Source of the DNA: Streptomyces prunicolor NBRC 13075
Lineage (GTDB): Bacteria; Actinomycetota; Actinomycetes; Streptomycetales; Streptomycetaceae
Reading direction: 5' to 3'
Assembly (NCBI RefSeq): GCF_000367365.1
Contig: NZ_BARF01000042.1
Location: 62,001 to 126,000 of the forward strand
Length of the DNA: 64,000 bases
Part shown: positions 31,243 through 40,366 of the stretch, one piece after another
Layout: each line of letters begins with the position of its first letter
Position numbering within the stretch: the stretch's first letter is position 1
Position numbers and translations under genes: made by a program
The notes under the pieces: generated by a model
Databases searched by the model: none
What the model was told of the DNA's origin: nothing
What the model saw: only the letters and a program-made list of their open reading frames with translations

Positions 31243-34200
31243 TCAGGTGATGGTGAGGTTCTTGACCGGGAGGTCGAGGGTGGTGATGGGGGTGCCGTCG
31301 GGGGAGCGGCAGGACCTGATGAGCAGCGAGTCGAGGGAACTGAGGTCGCGGTAGGCGCGGGAGTCCCCAGGCACGACGCAGTCCTCCAACGTGAGCGTTC
31401 GCAGTTCGGCCGGAAGGGGTTCACGTGCTGTCAGCCACTCCGGCAAGTGGATGTCGTTGAAGCTGAGGTATTCGAGCCCGGGCATGGCGGAGATGCTGCT
31501 CAGGCCACGCGGCGTACATGTACTCGCGGTCGACAGAAGAAGGGTTCTGACGTCGGGGAAGTTACTCAAAGCGGATAGTTCGCTGGTACCGCTCAGCCCA
31601 AAGAGGTTCAGCCAGGACATGGTCGGCCCAAGACGCAGGCTGCCCAGGCCAGCCATAGCCTCGCGGCCGAGACCCAGGAAAGTGAGGTTCCTCAAGTTCT
31701 CCACGGATCCGAGCCCGTGCAACTTCCCTCGCCCCAGGATCGAGAACATTTGTAGCTGTGGGTGAGCCGTCAGCACTGAGAGGTCCCCGGGGCCACGGAA
31801 GCTGTAGACAGCCAGATCTTCCATGGGCGGGAGCTGGTCCACGGTGGCGAGCCTCGAGAACGGGTAGTGAATCGACAGTGCCCTGATGGACCTCAACTGA
31901 GTCGCCGCGCGCCACTGCTGAGAGTGCGTGAGTCGCACTTGGTGTCGCTCCAACGGCAGCCCGGCAAGTACCTGCTCGCCGTAGGCGTCCGCGTCGAAGT
32001 ACGCCCAAGCCTCGATGATTGCGTCGACGACGGGGGCGCGCCGGTCCTCGGCATACCTCACCATCAACGCCAGAGCCTCCTCACCACCGACCATCGCCAC
32101 GGTCCGCACGGTGTGTACCGCGGACCTCTCAGTCAACTCGCCCAATGAACGCGGCAACCGCCGCAGCAAGCTCGTCCCCACAGCCGCCAGTGCCGGCGCA
32201 TCCGTACGACGACGAGCCGGAAGCAGCGCCGACATCGCCCCGTCCAACCGCCCCGCCAGCTTCTCCGGGACCGACGGCAACGTCTCCTGACAAGAAGCCG
32301 CGAGCAACCGCAGCACCCGCGCATACCGGGGCTCCGCCTCCGCCCGATCCAGGATCCCGTCCAACAACTCCCGTCGCTGACCGGAGTTGGCATGCCCCGC
32401 GGCCATGATGATCGTCTCGCGCCACAAGTCGAGATGCGCCCGCCCGACCAGGTTGCCGATCCGGTCCTCCTCCGTCGCCTCCTCGGCGGCCAGGTACTCC
32501 TGGAAGGTCCGGTGGACGAAGTCGAGGCGGCCCTCGACGGGGGAGCGGAGGATGCCGGAGCGATCCCGTAGCTGTTCTAGGACCCCCTTGCTGTCCTGTA
32601 TCTCCAGATGCCGCATCGCCGAGAGCTTGGACGCGACGTGGACGGCGGCCTGGTCCAGGGCGATCTCGCTGCGGTTGTTGTCCGACAGGCGCCAAGCGAG
32701 ATCTCGCAGCACGACCAGCTTGTCGCCGAGACTGAGCTTGCTGTTCAGCGCGCTCGGTACGTTCCGGTCGGCGTCGCGGTCGTGGACCAGGGTGTGGAGC
32801 GCGTTGCGGTACAACTCCATGCGGTCCCGGGGGAGTTGGCTGCCTCGGTTCAGGTGCATGGCGCACAGCATCGCGGCGAGCAACGGCGTGCCCGCCAGGG
32901 ACTGGAGATGCGCGCGGTCCTTGAGGCTGTTCAGCAGAGACTGTTCGTAGCGTGGCAACTCGTCGACAGCGCAGGGGAGTTCGTCGCCCAGTTCCCGGAC
33001 GGCCTCGTGCCACTGCCGTACGAACGCGGGCAGGTCCGGTGGTGTCATCCGGTCCAAGTGCAGCGCGGTGAAGTCCTCCCGGCGCAGCCAGTCCGCCCCG
33101 GCGGCGGTCGGACGCGACGTCACCACCACACGTATGCCGCCGTACGCCCCGAGCAGCCTGCGCAGCCAGTCACGCACCAACCGGCGCTCCGAGCCGAGGA
33201 GTTCGTCGACTCCGTCGACCAGCAACAGGACCTTGTTGTCCCGGAGTTGGCGTTCCACCCAGCCCCTGGGCATGATGCCGGTGATGTTCCCGGCGACGCC
33301 GTCCAGCAACTCCTCGGGCTTCTTGGACAACGAACGGCCGCTGTACTCGCGGAGCTTGACGAAGACGGGCGTGAGGCCGTTCCAGTCGGCGAGTTCGGCG
33401 GTGAAGGCGCCCCGTGCCGCCGTGATCGCCAGCCAGCGCAGAAGCGTGGTCTTGCCGGAGCCCGCCTCGCCGCGCAGGAGCACCCTGGAGGCGCCGCCGA
33501 GCGCCGACTCCACCCGCATCCCGGAACTCTCCGTCCCGGACTCCTCCCAGCCGCTCAGATCCGGCCTGAGCGGCAGTGCCCGGGCCGTGCGGCGCCGGGT
33601 TCCGTCGTCACCCGTGGCGCGCAGGCTGACGTAGGCCACCGACAGCCGTACCTGCGCGGCGGCGCGGTCGGACGTGCGGCGGAACAGTTCCACCTCGTCG
33701 AGGCTGTTGCTGACCAACTCCATGTACCAGCGGCGGAATTCCTGGTCCTGGTCTGTGCCGTCGGGGGCGAACAGCGAGCGGTCGGGGAGGCGTTCGAGGA
33801 CTCGGGCGACCCGGTCGCTCAACGAGCTGGTGCGGGCCAGGAGTTCGGCCAGAGTCCGCTCCTCGAAGACCGGGAGGGTCCGCACGATGCTGACGTAGTA
33901 CTCGCAGTACTCGCAGCACTCGCTGAAGAGGAGCTCGTAGAGGCGCGTCTCCGGTTCGCTCAGGCCGACCGGTGGGCTCACCGATGCCGTGATGCGGCGG
34001 ATCAGTTCGGCCGGTTGCGCGTCCGCCGCCAGGACCGCCTCGTCCGACAGGTCGGCGCGTGCGAACGTGTCGCACACCCCGTTGAGCGCTGCCTCCCGGC
34101 CGCTCTCGTCCAGGCCGCGGAACTCCTGGGCCAGGAACGGCTCCAGCCGCGCGGCCACCGTGTCGGCCATCTCCTCGAACTGGCGCTGGACGCTGCGCTG

Positions 34201-34347
34201 TTGGCGCAGGCCCGGCAGCCGCCGCCGTACGAGGTCGTCCATGGGCAGCCGGCGCTCCTGCTCCTGCCGCTTGCCACCCAGCCATGTCTGCGCCGCCGCC
34301 TTCACCACGGTCGTCCCCAGACGTAGTGCAGCCGCCTCCGCGCTCAT
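31243..34347 (-). CDS. NACHT NTPase with C-terminal leucine-rich repeats
   Basis: 1034 residues. ATG 34347 is chosen because AAGGGGGG lies five bases upstream; ATG 34380 has none. An N-terminal helical region of about 280 residues has no clear effector motif and ends near the NACHT domain: Walker A LRGEAGSGKTTLLRWLA, Walker B VLLLVDGVDEL, then VVVTSRP. FVHRTFQEYLAAEEA is the conserved winged-helix motif. A helical section follows and then about 270 residues of LRR-like units (LRNLTFLGLG, LEYLSFNDIHLPEWL). STAND ATPases of this shape are sensors; bacterial NACHT proteins include antiphage systems. The position between accE and a conservon looks like an insertion. Confidence 0.88.
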   Translation of the reverse strand: MSAEAAALRLGTTVVKAAAQTWLGGKRQEQERRLPMDDLVRRRLPGLRQQRSVQRQFEEMADTVAARLEPFLAQEFRGLDESGREAALNGVCDTFARADLSDEAVLAADAQPAELIRRITASVSPPVGLSEPETRLYELLFSECCEYCEYYVSIVRTLPVFEERTLAELLARTSSLSDRVARVLERLPDRSLFAPDGTDQDQEFRRWYMELVSNSLDEVELFRRTSDRAAAQVRLSVAYVSLRATGDDGTRRRTARALPLRPDLSGWEESGTESSGMRVESALGGASRVLLRGEAGSGKTTLLRWLAITAARGAFTAELADWNGLTPVFVKLREYSGRSLSKKPEELLDGVAGNITGIMPRGWVERQLRDNKVLLLVDGVDELLGSERRLVRDWLRRLLGAYGGIRVVVTSRPTAAGADWLRREDFTALHLDRMTPPDLPAFVRQWHEAVRELGDELPCAVDELPRYEQSLLNSLKDRAHLQSLAGTPLLAAMLCAMHLNRGSQLPRDRMELYRNALHTLVHDRDADRNVPSALNSKLSLGDKLVVLRDLAWRLSDNNRSEIALDQAAVHVASKLSAMRHLEIQDSKGVLEQLRDRSGILRSPVEGRLDFVHRTFQEYLAAEEATEEDRIGNLVGRAHLDLWRETIIMAAGHANSGQRRELLDGILDRAEAEPRYARVLRLLAASCQETLPSVPEKLAGRLDGAMSALLPARRRTDAPALAAVGTSLLRRLPRSLGELTERSAVHTVRTVAMVGGEEALALMVRYAEDRRAPVVDAIIEAWAYFDADAYGEQVLAGLPLERHQVRLTHSQQWRAATQLRSIRALSIHYPFSRLATVDQLPPMEDLAVYSFRGPGDLSVLTAHPQLQMFSILGRGKLHGLGSVENLRNLTFLGLGREAMAGLGSLRLGPTMSWLNLFGLSGTSELSALSNFPDVRTLLLSTASTCTPRGLSSISAMPGLEYLSFNDIHLPEWLTAREPLPAELRTLTLEDCVVPGDSRAYRDLSSLDSLLIRSCRSPDGTPITTLDLPVKNLTIT

Positions 34348-34400
34348 CGCGCCCCCCTTGCCGAACCGAAGAGCGTTCATTGTGGCAGGGGGGTACGACA

Positions 34401-34432
34401 AAGGGGCCTACTCCAGCCGGAGTTGGCCCCTT
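34401..34432 (-). terminator. terminator of the first conservon
   Basis: AAGGGGCCTACTCC (34401-34414) and GGAGTTGGCCCCTT (34419-34432) pair over 14 bases with one mismatch and an AGCC loop. On the minus strand the stem is followed by TTTG, 20 bases past the cvnD stop. Confidence 0.75.
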
Positions 34433-34451
34433 GGCGTGGTAATGCCCCGTG

Positions 34452-35033
34452 CTACCGGAGGCGGGCCATGAGCGCGTGCTCGACCAGCGTGATCAGCGCC
34501 GACTTGGCGTCCGCGCGGTGCCGTGCGTCCGTCGTGATGATCGGAGTGTCCGGGCCGATCTGCAGTGCCTCGCGGACCTCGTCCGGGTTGTACGGCTGCG
34601 AGCCGTCGAAGCCGTTGAGGGCGACGACGAAGGGGAGACCCGAGTTCTCGAAGTAGTCGACCGCGGGGAAGCAGTCGGCGAGACGGCGGGTGTCCACGAG
34701 CACGATCGCGCCGATCGCGCCGCGTACCAGGTCGTCCCACATGAACCAGAAGCGGTCCTGACCGGGTGTACCGAAGAGGTACAGGATCAGGTCCTGGTCC
34801 AGGGTGATACGGCCGAAGTCCATCGCGACCGTCGTGGTCGTCTTGTCTCCGGTGTGGGTGAGGTCGTCGATGCCCGCGGACGCGGACGTCATCACAGCCT
34901 CGGTACGCAGCGGGTTGATCTCCGAGACGGCCCCGACGAACGTGGTCTTGCCCACGCCGAAGCCACCCGCCACCACGATCTTCGCCGAGGTGGTGGAGCG
35001 GGAAGGCCCTCCGCTAGAGCTTGCGAAGTCCAC
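34452..35033 (-). CDS. cvnD: conservon small GTPase CvnD
   Basis: 193 residues from GTG 35033, overlapping cvnC by 20 bases. The P-loop is GGFGVGKTT, the G3 region LFGTPGQDRFWFMWDDL. At the G4 position it has NGFD instead of the canonical NKxD, which is typical for this family of Ras/MglA-like bacterial GTPases. The C-terminus is ALMARLR. CvnD is the output of a membrane-associated complex with CvnA, B and C, analogous to eukaryotic GPCR-G protein modules. Last gene of its operon. Confidence 0.93.
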   Translation of the reverse strand: MDFASSSGGPSRSTTSAKIVVAGGFGVGKTTFVGAVSEINPLRTEAVMTSASAGIDDLTHTGDKTTTTVAMDFGRITLDQDLILYLFGTPGQDRFWFMWDDLVRGAIGAIVLVDTRRLADCFPAVDYFENSGLPFVVALNGFDGSQPYNPDEVREALQIGPDTPIITTDARHRADAKSALITLVEHALMARLR

Positions 35034-35589
35034 TGAGCACCCTTTCGAGCAGTGTCACATCTGGCTGGCCGCCGGCGTTCTCGTCGCCGCCGGGTTGATG
35101 AATGGCGACCAGGCCCGCCTCCGCCAAGTCGGCGACAAGAATCCTGGCCACACCGAGAGGGATCGTCAGGAGGGCCGAGATCTCGGCCACCGACTTGATC
35201 TCCCGGCAGAGGTTGCAGATCCGCTGATGCTCGGGCAACTGGCCCTGCATCTGGTGCGGTTGTGCGGTGGTGTGCACCAGCGCCTCGATGGCGAGCTGGT
35301 AGCGGGGGCGCGTCCGGCCGCCGGTCATGGCGTACGGGCGCACCAGGGGATTGCTCGTCGACCCCGCCGGCGCCGACTCGGGAGAGCGCCGATGGGGCTG
35401 CACGGGCTGGATACGCGGCGCCGGCGGCTGGTCGTACGGCGAAGGGCCGGGGCCCTGCGGGTACGGCTGCTGGCGGCGCGGGGACGGCGAGGAGGGGAAG
35501 TTGTACCGGTTCTGGGAACCGTCGCCCTGCCCCTGGCCGGGGCCGTACGACCAGTTGCCCGAAGACGAACCGCCTGGGGGTGTTGCCAC
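35014..35589 (-). CDS. cvnC: conservon DUF742 protein CvnC
   Basis: 191 residues from GTG 35589 (GGAG upstream). The N-terminal 85 residues are Pro/Gln/Gly-rich and disordered, ending at LVRPYAMTGGRTRPRYQL, where DUF742 begins. The core LPEHQRICNLCREIKSVAEISALL looks like a winged helix, and GVARILVADLAEAGLVAIHQP follows. The copy in the second conservon lacks most of the disordered extension (132 residues). Couples CvnA/B to CvnD. Confidence 0.92.
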   Translation of the reverse strand: MATPPGGSSSGNWSYGPGQGQGDGSQNRYNFPSSPSPRRQQPYPQGPGPSPYDQPPAPRIQPVQPHRRSPESAPAGSTSNPLVRPYAMTGGRTRPRYQLAIEALVHTTAQPHQMQGQLPEHQRICNLCREIKSVAEISALLTIPLGVARILVADLAEAGLVAIHQPGGDENAGGQPDVTLLERVLSGLRKL

Positions 35590-35683
35590 TTTCTCCTCCT
35601 CCGACTGTGCCGGGCACCCATCAATGTGGAGCCGCGTCCCGAAACCTTATGGCCTCAGGACGCCAAAACGCACCGTCCATCTG

Positions 35684-36106
35684 TTAGTTGAGAAGGCTCC
35701 CCTGGAGCTCTGCTCGAAGGTCCGGGGTCAGGACCGTGCCGGCCCGGTCCACGAGAAGGGCCATCTCGTACCCAATGAGGCCGATGTCCGCCTCGGGGTG
35801 CGCGAGAACCGCGAGCGAGGAACCATCGGATACGGACATGAGGAAGAGGAATCCCCGCTCCATCTCCACAACCGTCTGGTTCACGGCGCCGCCCTCGAAG
35901 ATGCGGGAGGCACCTGCGGTCAGCGAGGTCAGGCCCGACGCGACGGCCGCCAACTGGTCGGCACGGTCGCGCGGGAAGCCGTCGGACATCGCCAGAAGGA
36001 GTCCGTCGGCGGAGACCACCACCGTGTGGGACACACCGGGGGTGTTGTCCACGAAGTTGGTGATCAACCAGTTCAGGTTCTGCGCCGCCTGGCTCATCGG
36101 ACTCAC
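35684..36106 (-). CDS. cvnB: conservon roadblock/LC7 protein CvnB
   Basis: 140 residues from GTG 36106, one base after the cvnA stop; GGAG lies seven bases upstream. It is a roadblock/LC7 domain (LNWLITNFVDNTPGVSHTVVVSADGLLLAMSDGF, in MglB style). MglB-type proteins act as GTPase-activating proteins. Almost identical to its paralogue at 40857-41279. Confidence 0.93.
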   Translation of the reverse strand: MSPMSQAAQNLNWLITNFVDNTPGVSHTVVVSADGLLLAMSDGFPRDRADQLAAVASGLTSLTAGASRIFEGGAVNQTVVEMERGFLFLMSVSDGSSLAVLAHPEADIGLIGYEMALLVDRAGTVLTPDLRAELQGSLLN

Positions 36107-36107
36107 A

Positions 36108-39100
36108 CTAACGCTCCTGGTTGTAGGTGCTGTCGGTACCGAAGCCCCGACCGTTCGTTTCGCTTCCTTCGCTGCGTCCCCGCTGGACCCCGCGACGCAG
36201 GTTGCCCAGTCTGCTCCGGATGTCCTCCGGAGCGCGAGAGACCTGGGGGCCGCCCTGGGGGGTGCTCTCGGCGGTGCCCTCGACCAGGTTGGCCTTGGGT
36301 ACCCGCCGCGGCAGGCCGGAGGAGGTGACCCCGCCCGCCTTGGGCTTCTTCAGCGCCGAGGCCTGCTGCCAGCGCTCGTCGTTCGCCGACTGCCAGTCCG
36401 TGGTGCCCGTGCTGCCGTTGGCACTCGCGGTACCGAAGATGTCGACCTTGCTGCTCCCCGGTGCCGAGGACCCCGGCTGCGCGGGCTGCGAGCCGTTGCT
36501 GCCGTTCGCGCCCGAACCGCGGCGCGGAAGTCCCGCGTCGGTCAGCGCGTGCACGGCGGAGGGCGCCGGTCCCGGACGCTCGAAGCCTACGTGGTCCCGC
36601 TCACTCACGTCAGCGGCCTGCGTGGACTCCGCTTCCGGAGCGTACTGGTCGGGGTACCCGTTGCGGTAACCGTCCTGCTGCGGCCAGTCGTCCCGGTAGG
36701 ACGGCTCTTCGAATCCCGAGAACGTCTCCGGTGCCGCGGAGTGCGCGGACGCGTGCTCCTCCTGCACCGGCTCCGCGTACCCGGGCTCCGGGTAGCCGCC
36801 GTTCGACGGGAAGGAGTCGGCGAAGGTGTCGTTCTGCCCCGCCGTGCCGTTCGGCGCGAAGTACTGCTCGTCGTACGAGGGTTGGCGCGGCTCGTCGTAC
36901 GACGTCTGCTGCTGCTCCTCGTACGCCGGCTGGCCGGTGAAGCCGGTCGGCTGCTCCTGGTAGCCCTGCTGCCCGTTGCCGTACGGCTGCTGCTGGTCGT
37001 CGAACTCCGGGTAGTCGCCGGCCTCCAGCTCCTGGCCGGGCTTCTGGGTCTCCAGGGCCGCGCGGCGCTCCTCGCGCATCAGCGAGCGGCCCACCGGGTC
37101 CAGCTCACGGATGTCGTCCGGCACCTCGGGATAGCGGGTGTCGTCGAAACCGAGCTCGGCGGCCGTGCGCAGCGGGGTCTGGCTGAAGTTCTCGCCCTGG
37201 TACTGCGGCTGCGGCTGCTCCGGCATGATCTGCGAGACGGTGAACTCGTCGCGCTGGAGCTGCGATTCGCCACCGCCACCGTGCGTGATCGCGTCCGGCA
37301 GCATGACCAGCGAGGTCGTACCGGCCTGCTCGCCGGAGGGGCGGAGCTGGACGCGGATGCCGTGCCGGTCGGAGAGGCGGCCGACCACGAACAGGCCCAT
37401 GCGCTGGGAGATCGCGACGTCCACGGTCGGCGGGTTGGCCAGCTTGTGGTTGATGTCCGCGAAGTCCTCGGCGGTGAGGCCGATGCCCTTGTCGTGGATC
37501 TCGATCATGACCCGGCCGTCGGGGAGCCGGGTGGCCGTCACGCGAACCTTGGTCTGCGGGGAGGAGAACGTCGTCGCGTTCTCCAGCAGCTCGGCGAGCA
37601 GGTGCACGAGGTCGGTCACGGCGCGGCCGTGGATCTCGGCCTCCGGGACACCCGACAGCTCGATGCGCTCGTACTGCTCCACCTCGGAGGAGGCGGCGCG
37701 CAGCACGTCGACCAGCGGGACCGGCTGGTCCCAGCGGCGGCCGGGCTCCTCGCCGGCGAGGACCAGGAGGTTCTCGCCGTTGCGGCGCATACGGGTCGCG
37801 AGGTGATCCAGGCGGAAGAGGTTCTCCAGCTGGTCCGGGTCGGCCTCGTTGTTCTCCAGGTCGGTGATCAGGGTCAGTTGGCCCTCGATCAGCGACTGGT
37901 TACGGCGCGAGAGGTTGGTGAAGATCGCGTTGATGTTGCCTCGCAGGAGGGCCTGCTCGGCGGCGAGTCGTACGGCCTCGCGGTGGACCTGGTCGAAGGC
38001 TCTGGCGACTTCGCCGATCTCGTCCGTGGTGGTGATGGGGATCGGCTGGACGCGGGTGTCGACGCGGCCGGGGTCGGTGCGCGAGAGCTGGTCGACCAGC
38101 ATCGGGAGGCGCTGCTCGGCGATGCCGAAGGCGGCGTTGCGCAGCTGGCGCATCGCGCGGCTCATCTGGCGGGCGACCGCGCCGGCCAGGATGAAGGCGA
38201 GGAGCAGGGCGACGACGACGGCGGCACCGGTGATGATGGCGTCGCGCTTGGCGTTGTCCGCGATGTCGGAGGCCTCGCTCACCGCGATGTTGGCCTTGTC
38301 CTCCTCGATCTTGCGGTACGCCTCGTACTTGAGGGTGGTGCCCGCCCACCAGTTCTGGGCGGTGATGCCCTGTGCGGCGAGGGCGGTGCGCGCCGAGGTG
38401 TCGGTGGTCTGCAGCTGCGACATGGCCGTGACGATCTTGACCGGGTCGCTCGGCGGCGGCACGTACGTCTTGTCCTGGGCCTTCGCCTGCGCGGCGGCCT
38501 GCTTGACCATGGCCGCGCCGTCGGTCTGCACCTTCGCCAGCGCCGTGTTCAGCTTCGCGATGTCCGCGTCGGTACCGCCGGCCTGGTACTCCTGGATGGC
38601 GATGCCCTCCAGGTAGGCGTACGAGGTGATGGCGGTGCGCTGGGTCGCCAGGCTGGTCTGGTCGGGGCCGGGGCTGATCAGCAGGTGGGTGCCGATGGAG
38701 CGCTCCAGGGAGAGCGCGCCCTTGGCCAGCGCGATGGCGTAGACCGAGCGGCCGTAGCTGGTGATGTTGCCGGTGCCGAGGCCGAGCTCGTTCGAGAACT
38801 CGAGGAGCGGGTGCTCCAGGTTGACGTAGCTCTCCTCGGTCTGCACGCCCTTCATCTTCGAGGTGTAGGCGGCGGTCCGGATCGACTGCAGCTGCGGCTC
38901 CACCTTGCGGAAGCGGCTGAGCCGGCGCTCAAGGCCCGGCTGGTCCGGCATGTTCTGCGCGGCCTTGTCGAAGACGTCGGCGGCGTCGTCCGTGGCCTTG
39001 CGGGCGGCCACGACCGTCGCGTCCTTCGCGCCCTTGCCCTCCAGCAACGGAGCGGCGGTCACGTCACGCTCGTTGGTGATCGCGTTGCTGTAGGTCAGCG

Positions 39101-39389
39101 CGGCCTGCACCACGCGGGCGGTCTTCTCCGCGTCCTCGGCGTTCTGCCAGGTGTCGATCGAGCTCTTGACCTGGAAGCCGCCCATGATGAGGCCGACGCC
39201 CACGGGTATGAGCAGGATCGCGTTCAGCCTGGTCGGCACCCGCCAGTTGCGGGGGGAGAAACGGCTGCCGCTGGGAGCGGGTGGCGCCGTGGGCTCCGAG
39301 CCTGGCACAGGGGCGGGCGCCGCTCCGCGCGGCGGCGGGGTGAAGTTGCCCCGGGCCGACGGCTCGGGACCGTTCTTGCTTCGCCTCAC
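36108..39389 (-). CDS. cvnA: conservon sensor kinase-like protein CvnA
   Basis: 1093 residues from GTG 39389 (VRRSKNGPEPSARGNF). A short Pro-rich cytoplasmic part precedes span 1 (AILLIPVGVGLIMGG), a nitrate/nitrite-sensor-like extracytoplasmic helical domain of about 270 residues, span 2 (AVVVALLLAFILAGAVA), HAMP, a HisKA-like helix with LDHLATRMRRNGENLLVL, and HATPase (LAELLENATTFSSP, IEIHDKGIGL). The last 350 residues are Gln/Tyr/Pro-rich and disordered, but end in a conserved block (SGLPRRVPKANLVEG ... VSRAPEDIRSRLGNLRRG). It is the receptor of the complex. Confidence 0.92.
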   Translation of the reverse strand: MRRSKNGPEPSARGNFTPPPRGAAPAPVPGSEPTAPPAPSGSRFSPRNWRVPTRLNAILLIPVGVGLIMGGFQVKSSIDTWQNAEDAEKTARVVQAALTYSNAITNERDVTAAPLLEGKGAKDATVVAARKATDDAADVFDKAAQNMPDQPGLERRLSRFRKVEPQLQSIRTAAYTSKMKGVQTEESYVNLEHPLLEFSNELGLGTGNITSYGRSVYAIALAKGALSLERSIGTHLLISPGPDQTSLATQRTAITSYAYLEGIAIQEYQAGGTDADIAKLNTALAKVQTDGAAMVKQAAAQAKAQDKTYVPPPSDPVKIVTAMSQLQTTDTSARTALAAQGITAQNWWAGTTLKYEAYRKIEEDKANIAVSEASDIADNAKRDAIITGAAVVVALLLAFILAGAVARQMSRAMRQLRNAAFGIAEQRLPMLVDQLSRTDPGRVDTRVQPIPITTTDEIGEVARAFDQVHREAVRLAAEQALLRGNINAIFTNLSRRNQSLIEGQLTLITDLENNEADPDQLENLFRLDHLATRMRRNGENLLVLAGEEPGRRWDQPVPLVDVLRAASSEVEQYERIELSGVPEAEIHGRAVTDLVHLLAELLENATTFSSPQTKVRVTATRLPDGRVMIEIHDKGIGLTAEDFADINHKLANPPTVDVAISQRMGLFVVGRLSDRHGIRVQLRPSGEQAGTTSLVMLPDAITHGGGGESQLQRDEFTVSQIMPEQPQPQYQGENFSQTPLRTAAELGFDDTRYPEVPDDIRELDPVGRSLMREERRAALETQKPGQELEAGDYPEFDDQQQPYGNGQQGYQEQPTGFTGQPAYEEQQQTSYDEPRQPSYDEQYFAPNGTAGQNDTFADSFPSNGGYPEPGYAEPVQEEHASAHSAAPETFSGFEEPSYRDDWPQQDGYRNGYPDQYAPEAESTQAADVSERDHVGFERPGPAPSAVHALTDAGLPRRGSGANGSNGSQPAQPGSSAPGSSKVDIFGTASANGSTGTTDWQSANDERWQQASALKKPKAGGVTSSGLPRRVPKANLVEGTAESTPQGGPQVSRAPEDIRSRLGNLRRGVQRGRSEGSETNGRGFGTDSTYNQER

Positions 39390-39447
39390 TCGACCAACAA
39401 CCTTCCGGCGGTCGGCACCTATCGTCGTGCCGCAGTGTCTCAAGCCC

Positions 39448-39481
39448 GTCAACGACCTCTGCTTATCAGTACGTCGTTGAC
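39448..39481 (-). promoter_or_regulatory. long-spaced dyad upstream of cvnA
   Basis: GTCAACGAC (39448-39456) and GTCGTTGAC (39473-39481) are perfect nine-base inverted repeats with a 16-base spacer. The site ends just upstream of the -35 candidate at 39443, an activator-like position. Confidence 0.55.
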
Positions 39482-39588
39482 TATTGGGCAGTTCACGCAT
39501 TCCAGCACGTCAGCATCCGCGATTCCAAACAGTCGGAACCGCGGATTCCGAGTGATGTAAGCCCCAGATAAAACGGTCATAAAGAGCG

Positions 39589-39610
39589 AGCCCCGTCAAA
39601 AGACGGGGCT
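39589..39610 (-). terminator. terminator of the second conservon
   Basis: AGCCCCGTC and GACGGGGCT form a perfect nine-base-pair stem with an AAAA loop. It lies 181 bases past the cvnD stop. The plus-strand side is followed by TTGTT, so it may act in both directions. Confidence 0.65.
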
Positions 39611-39790
39611 TTGTTAGCGCAGCGGCACCGGATGAACGCGACGCGTTGCGGTACCACCGGATTCCTCTGCCGAAACGTTATGAACACCGGGGCCGACCGT
39701 GTCAAAGGCCACAGCCGGCTCCGGGGTGTCTACGACAACTGCCGTATGGCACTGCCGACTTGAGAACTGCATGCAGGGGCCCGCCGGGAG

Positions 39791-40366
39791 CTACCGGAGC
39801 CGGGCCATGAGCGCGTGCTCGACCAGCGTGATCAGCGCACTCTTCGCGTCCGAGCGGTGCCGGGCGTCCGTCGTGATGATCGGCGCGTCCGGACCGATCT
39901 GCAGCGCCTCGCGGACCTCTTCGGGGTTGTACGGCTGGTGGCCGTCGAACCCGTTGAGGGCGATGACGAAGGGCAGCCCGCTGTTCTCGAAGTAGTCGAC
40001 CGCGGGGAAGCAGTCGGCCAGCCGGCGGGTGTCCACCAGCACGACGGCGCCGATCGCGCCGCGTACCAGGTCGTCCCACATGAACCAGAAACGGTCCTGA
40101 CCCGGCGTACCGAAGAGGTACAGGATCAGGTCCTGGTCCAGGGTGATGCGTCCGAAGTCCATGGCCACCGTGGTAGTGGTCTTGTCCCCGGTGTGGGTGA
40201 GGTCGTCGATGCCCGCGGACGCGGACGTCATGACGGCCTCCGTGCGCAGCGGGTTGATCTCCGAGACGGCACCCACGAACGTGGTCTTGCCGACGCCGAA
40301 GCCACCCGCCACCACGATCTTCGCGGAGGTGGTCGCCCGCCCTCCGTCAGAGCTTGCGAAGTCCAC
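39791..40366 (-). CDS. cvnD: conservon small GTPase CvnD (second conservon)
   Basis: 191 residues from GTG 40366, overlapping cvnC by 20 bases as in the first conservon. Only the N-terminal linker (SSDGGRATTS) differs clearly from the paralogue; the P-loop GGFGVGKTT, GTPGQDRFWFMWDDL and ALNGFDG are the same. High similarity suggests recent duplication or concerted evolution of the two conservons. The two GTPases may be interchangeable or compete for partners. Confidence 0.93.
   Translation of the reverse strand: MDFASSDGGRATTSAKIVVAGGFGVGKTTFVGAVSEINPLRTEAVMTSASAGIDDLTHTGDKTTTTVAMDFGRITLDQDLILYLFGTPGQDRFWFMWDDLVRGAIGAVVLVDTRRLADCFPAVDYFENSGLPFVIALNGFDGHQPYNPEEVREALQIGPDAPIITTDARHRSDAKSALITLVEHALMARLR

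Larger units (their letters stand above)
39390..39790. other. intergenic region between the two conservons
   Basis: The 401-base gap holds the promoter and dyad operator of the first cvnA, and the terminator of the second conservon. A possible promoter on the minus strand has -35 TTGAGA (39443-39438), 16 bases, and -10 TAGGTG (39421-39416). I see no extra gene. Confidence 0.5.

Noticed and set aside
34348..34401. Longer NACHT protein starting at 34380 or 34401
   Set aside because: No ribosome site before these codons, while AAGGGGGG precedes ATG 34347; the extension also reaches the conservon terminator.
35688..39560. 1290-codon frame on the plus strand opposite cvnA
   Set aside because: Antisense shadow: the translated sequence is Arg/Val/Leu-rich low complexity with no domains, while the minus frame is a clear CvnA.
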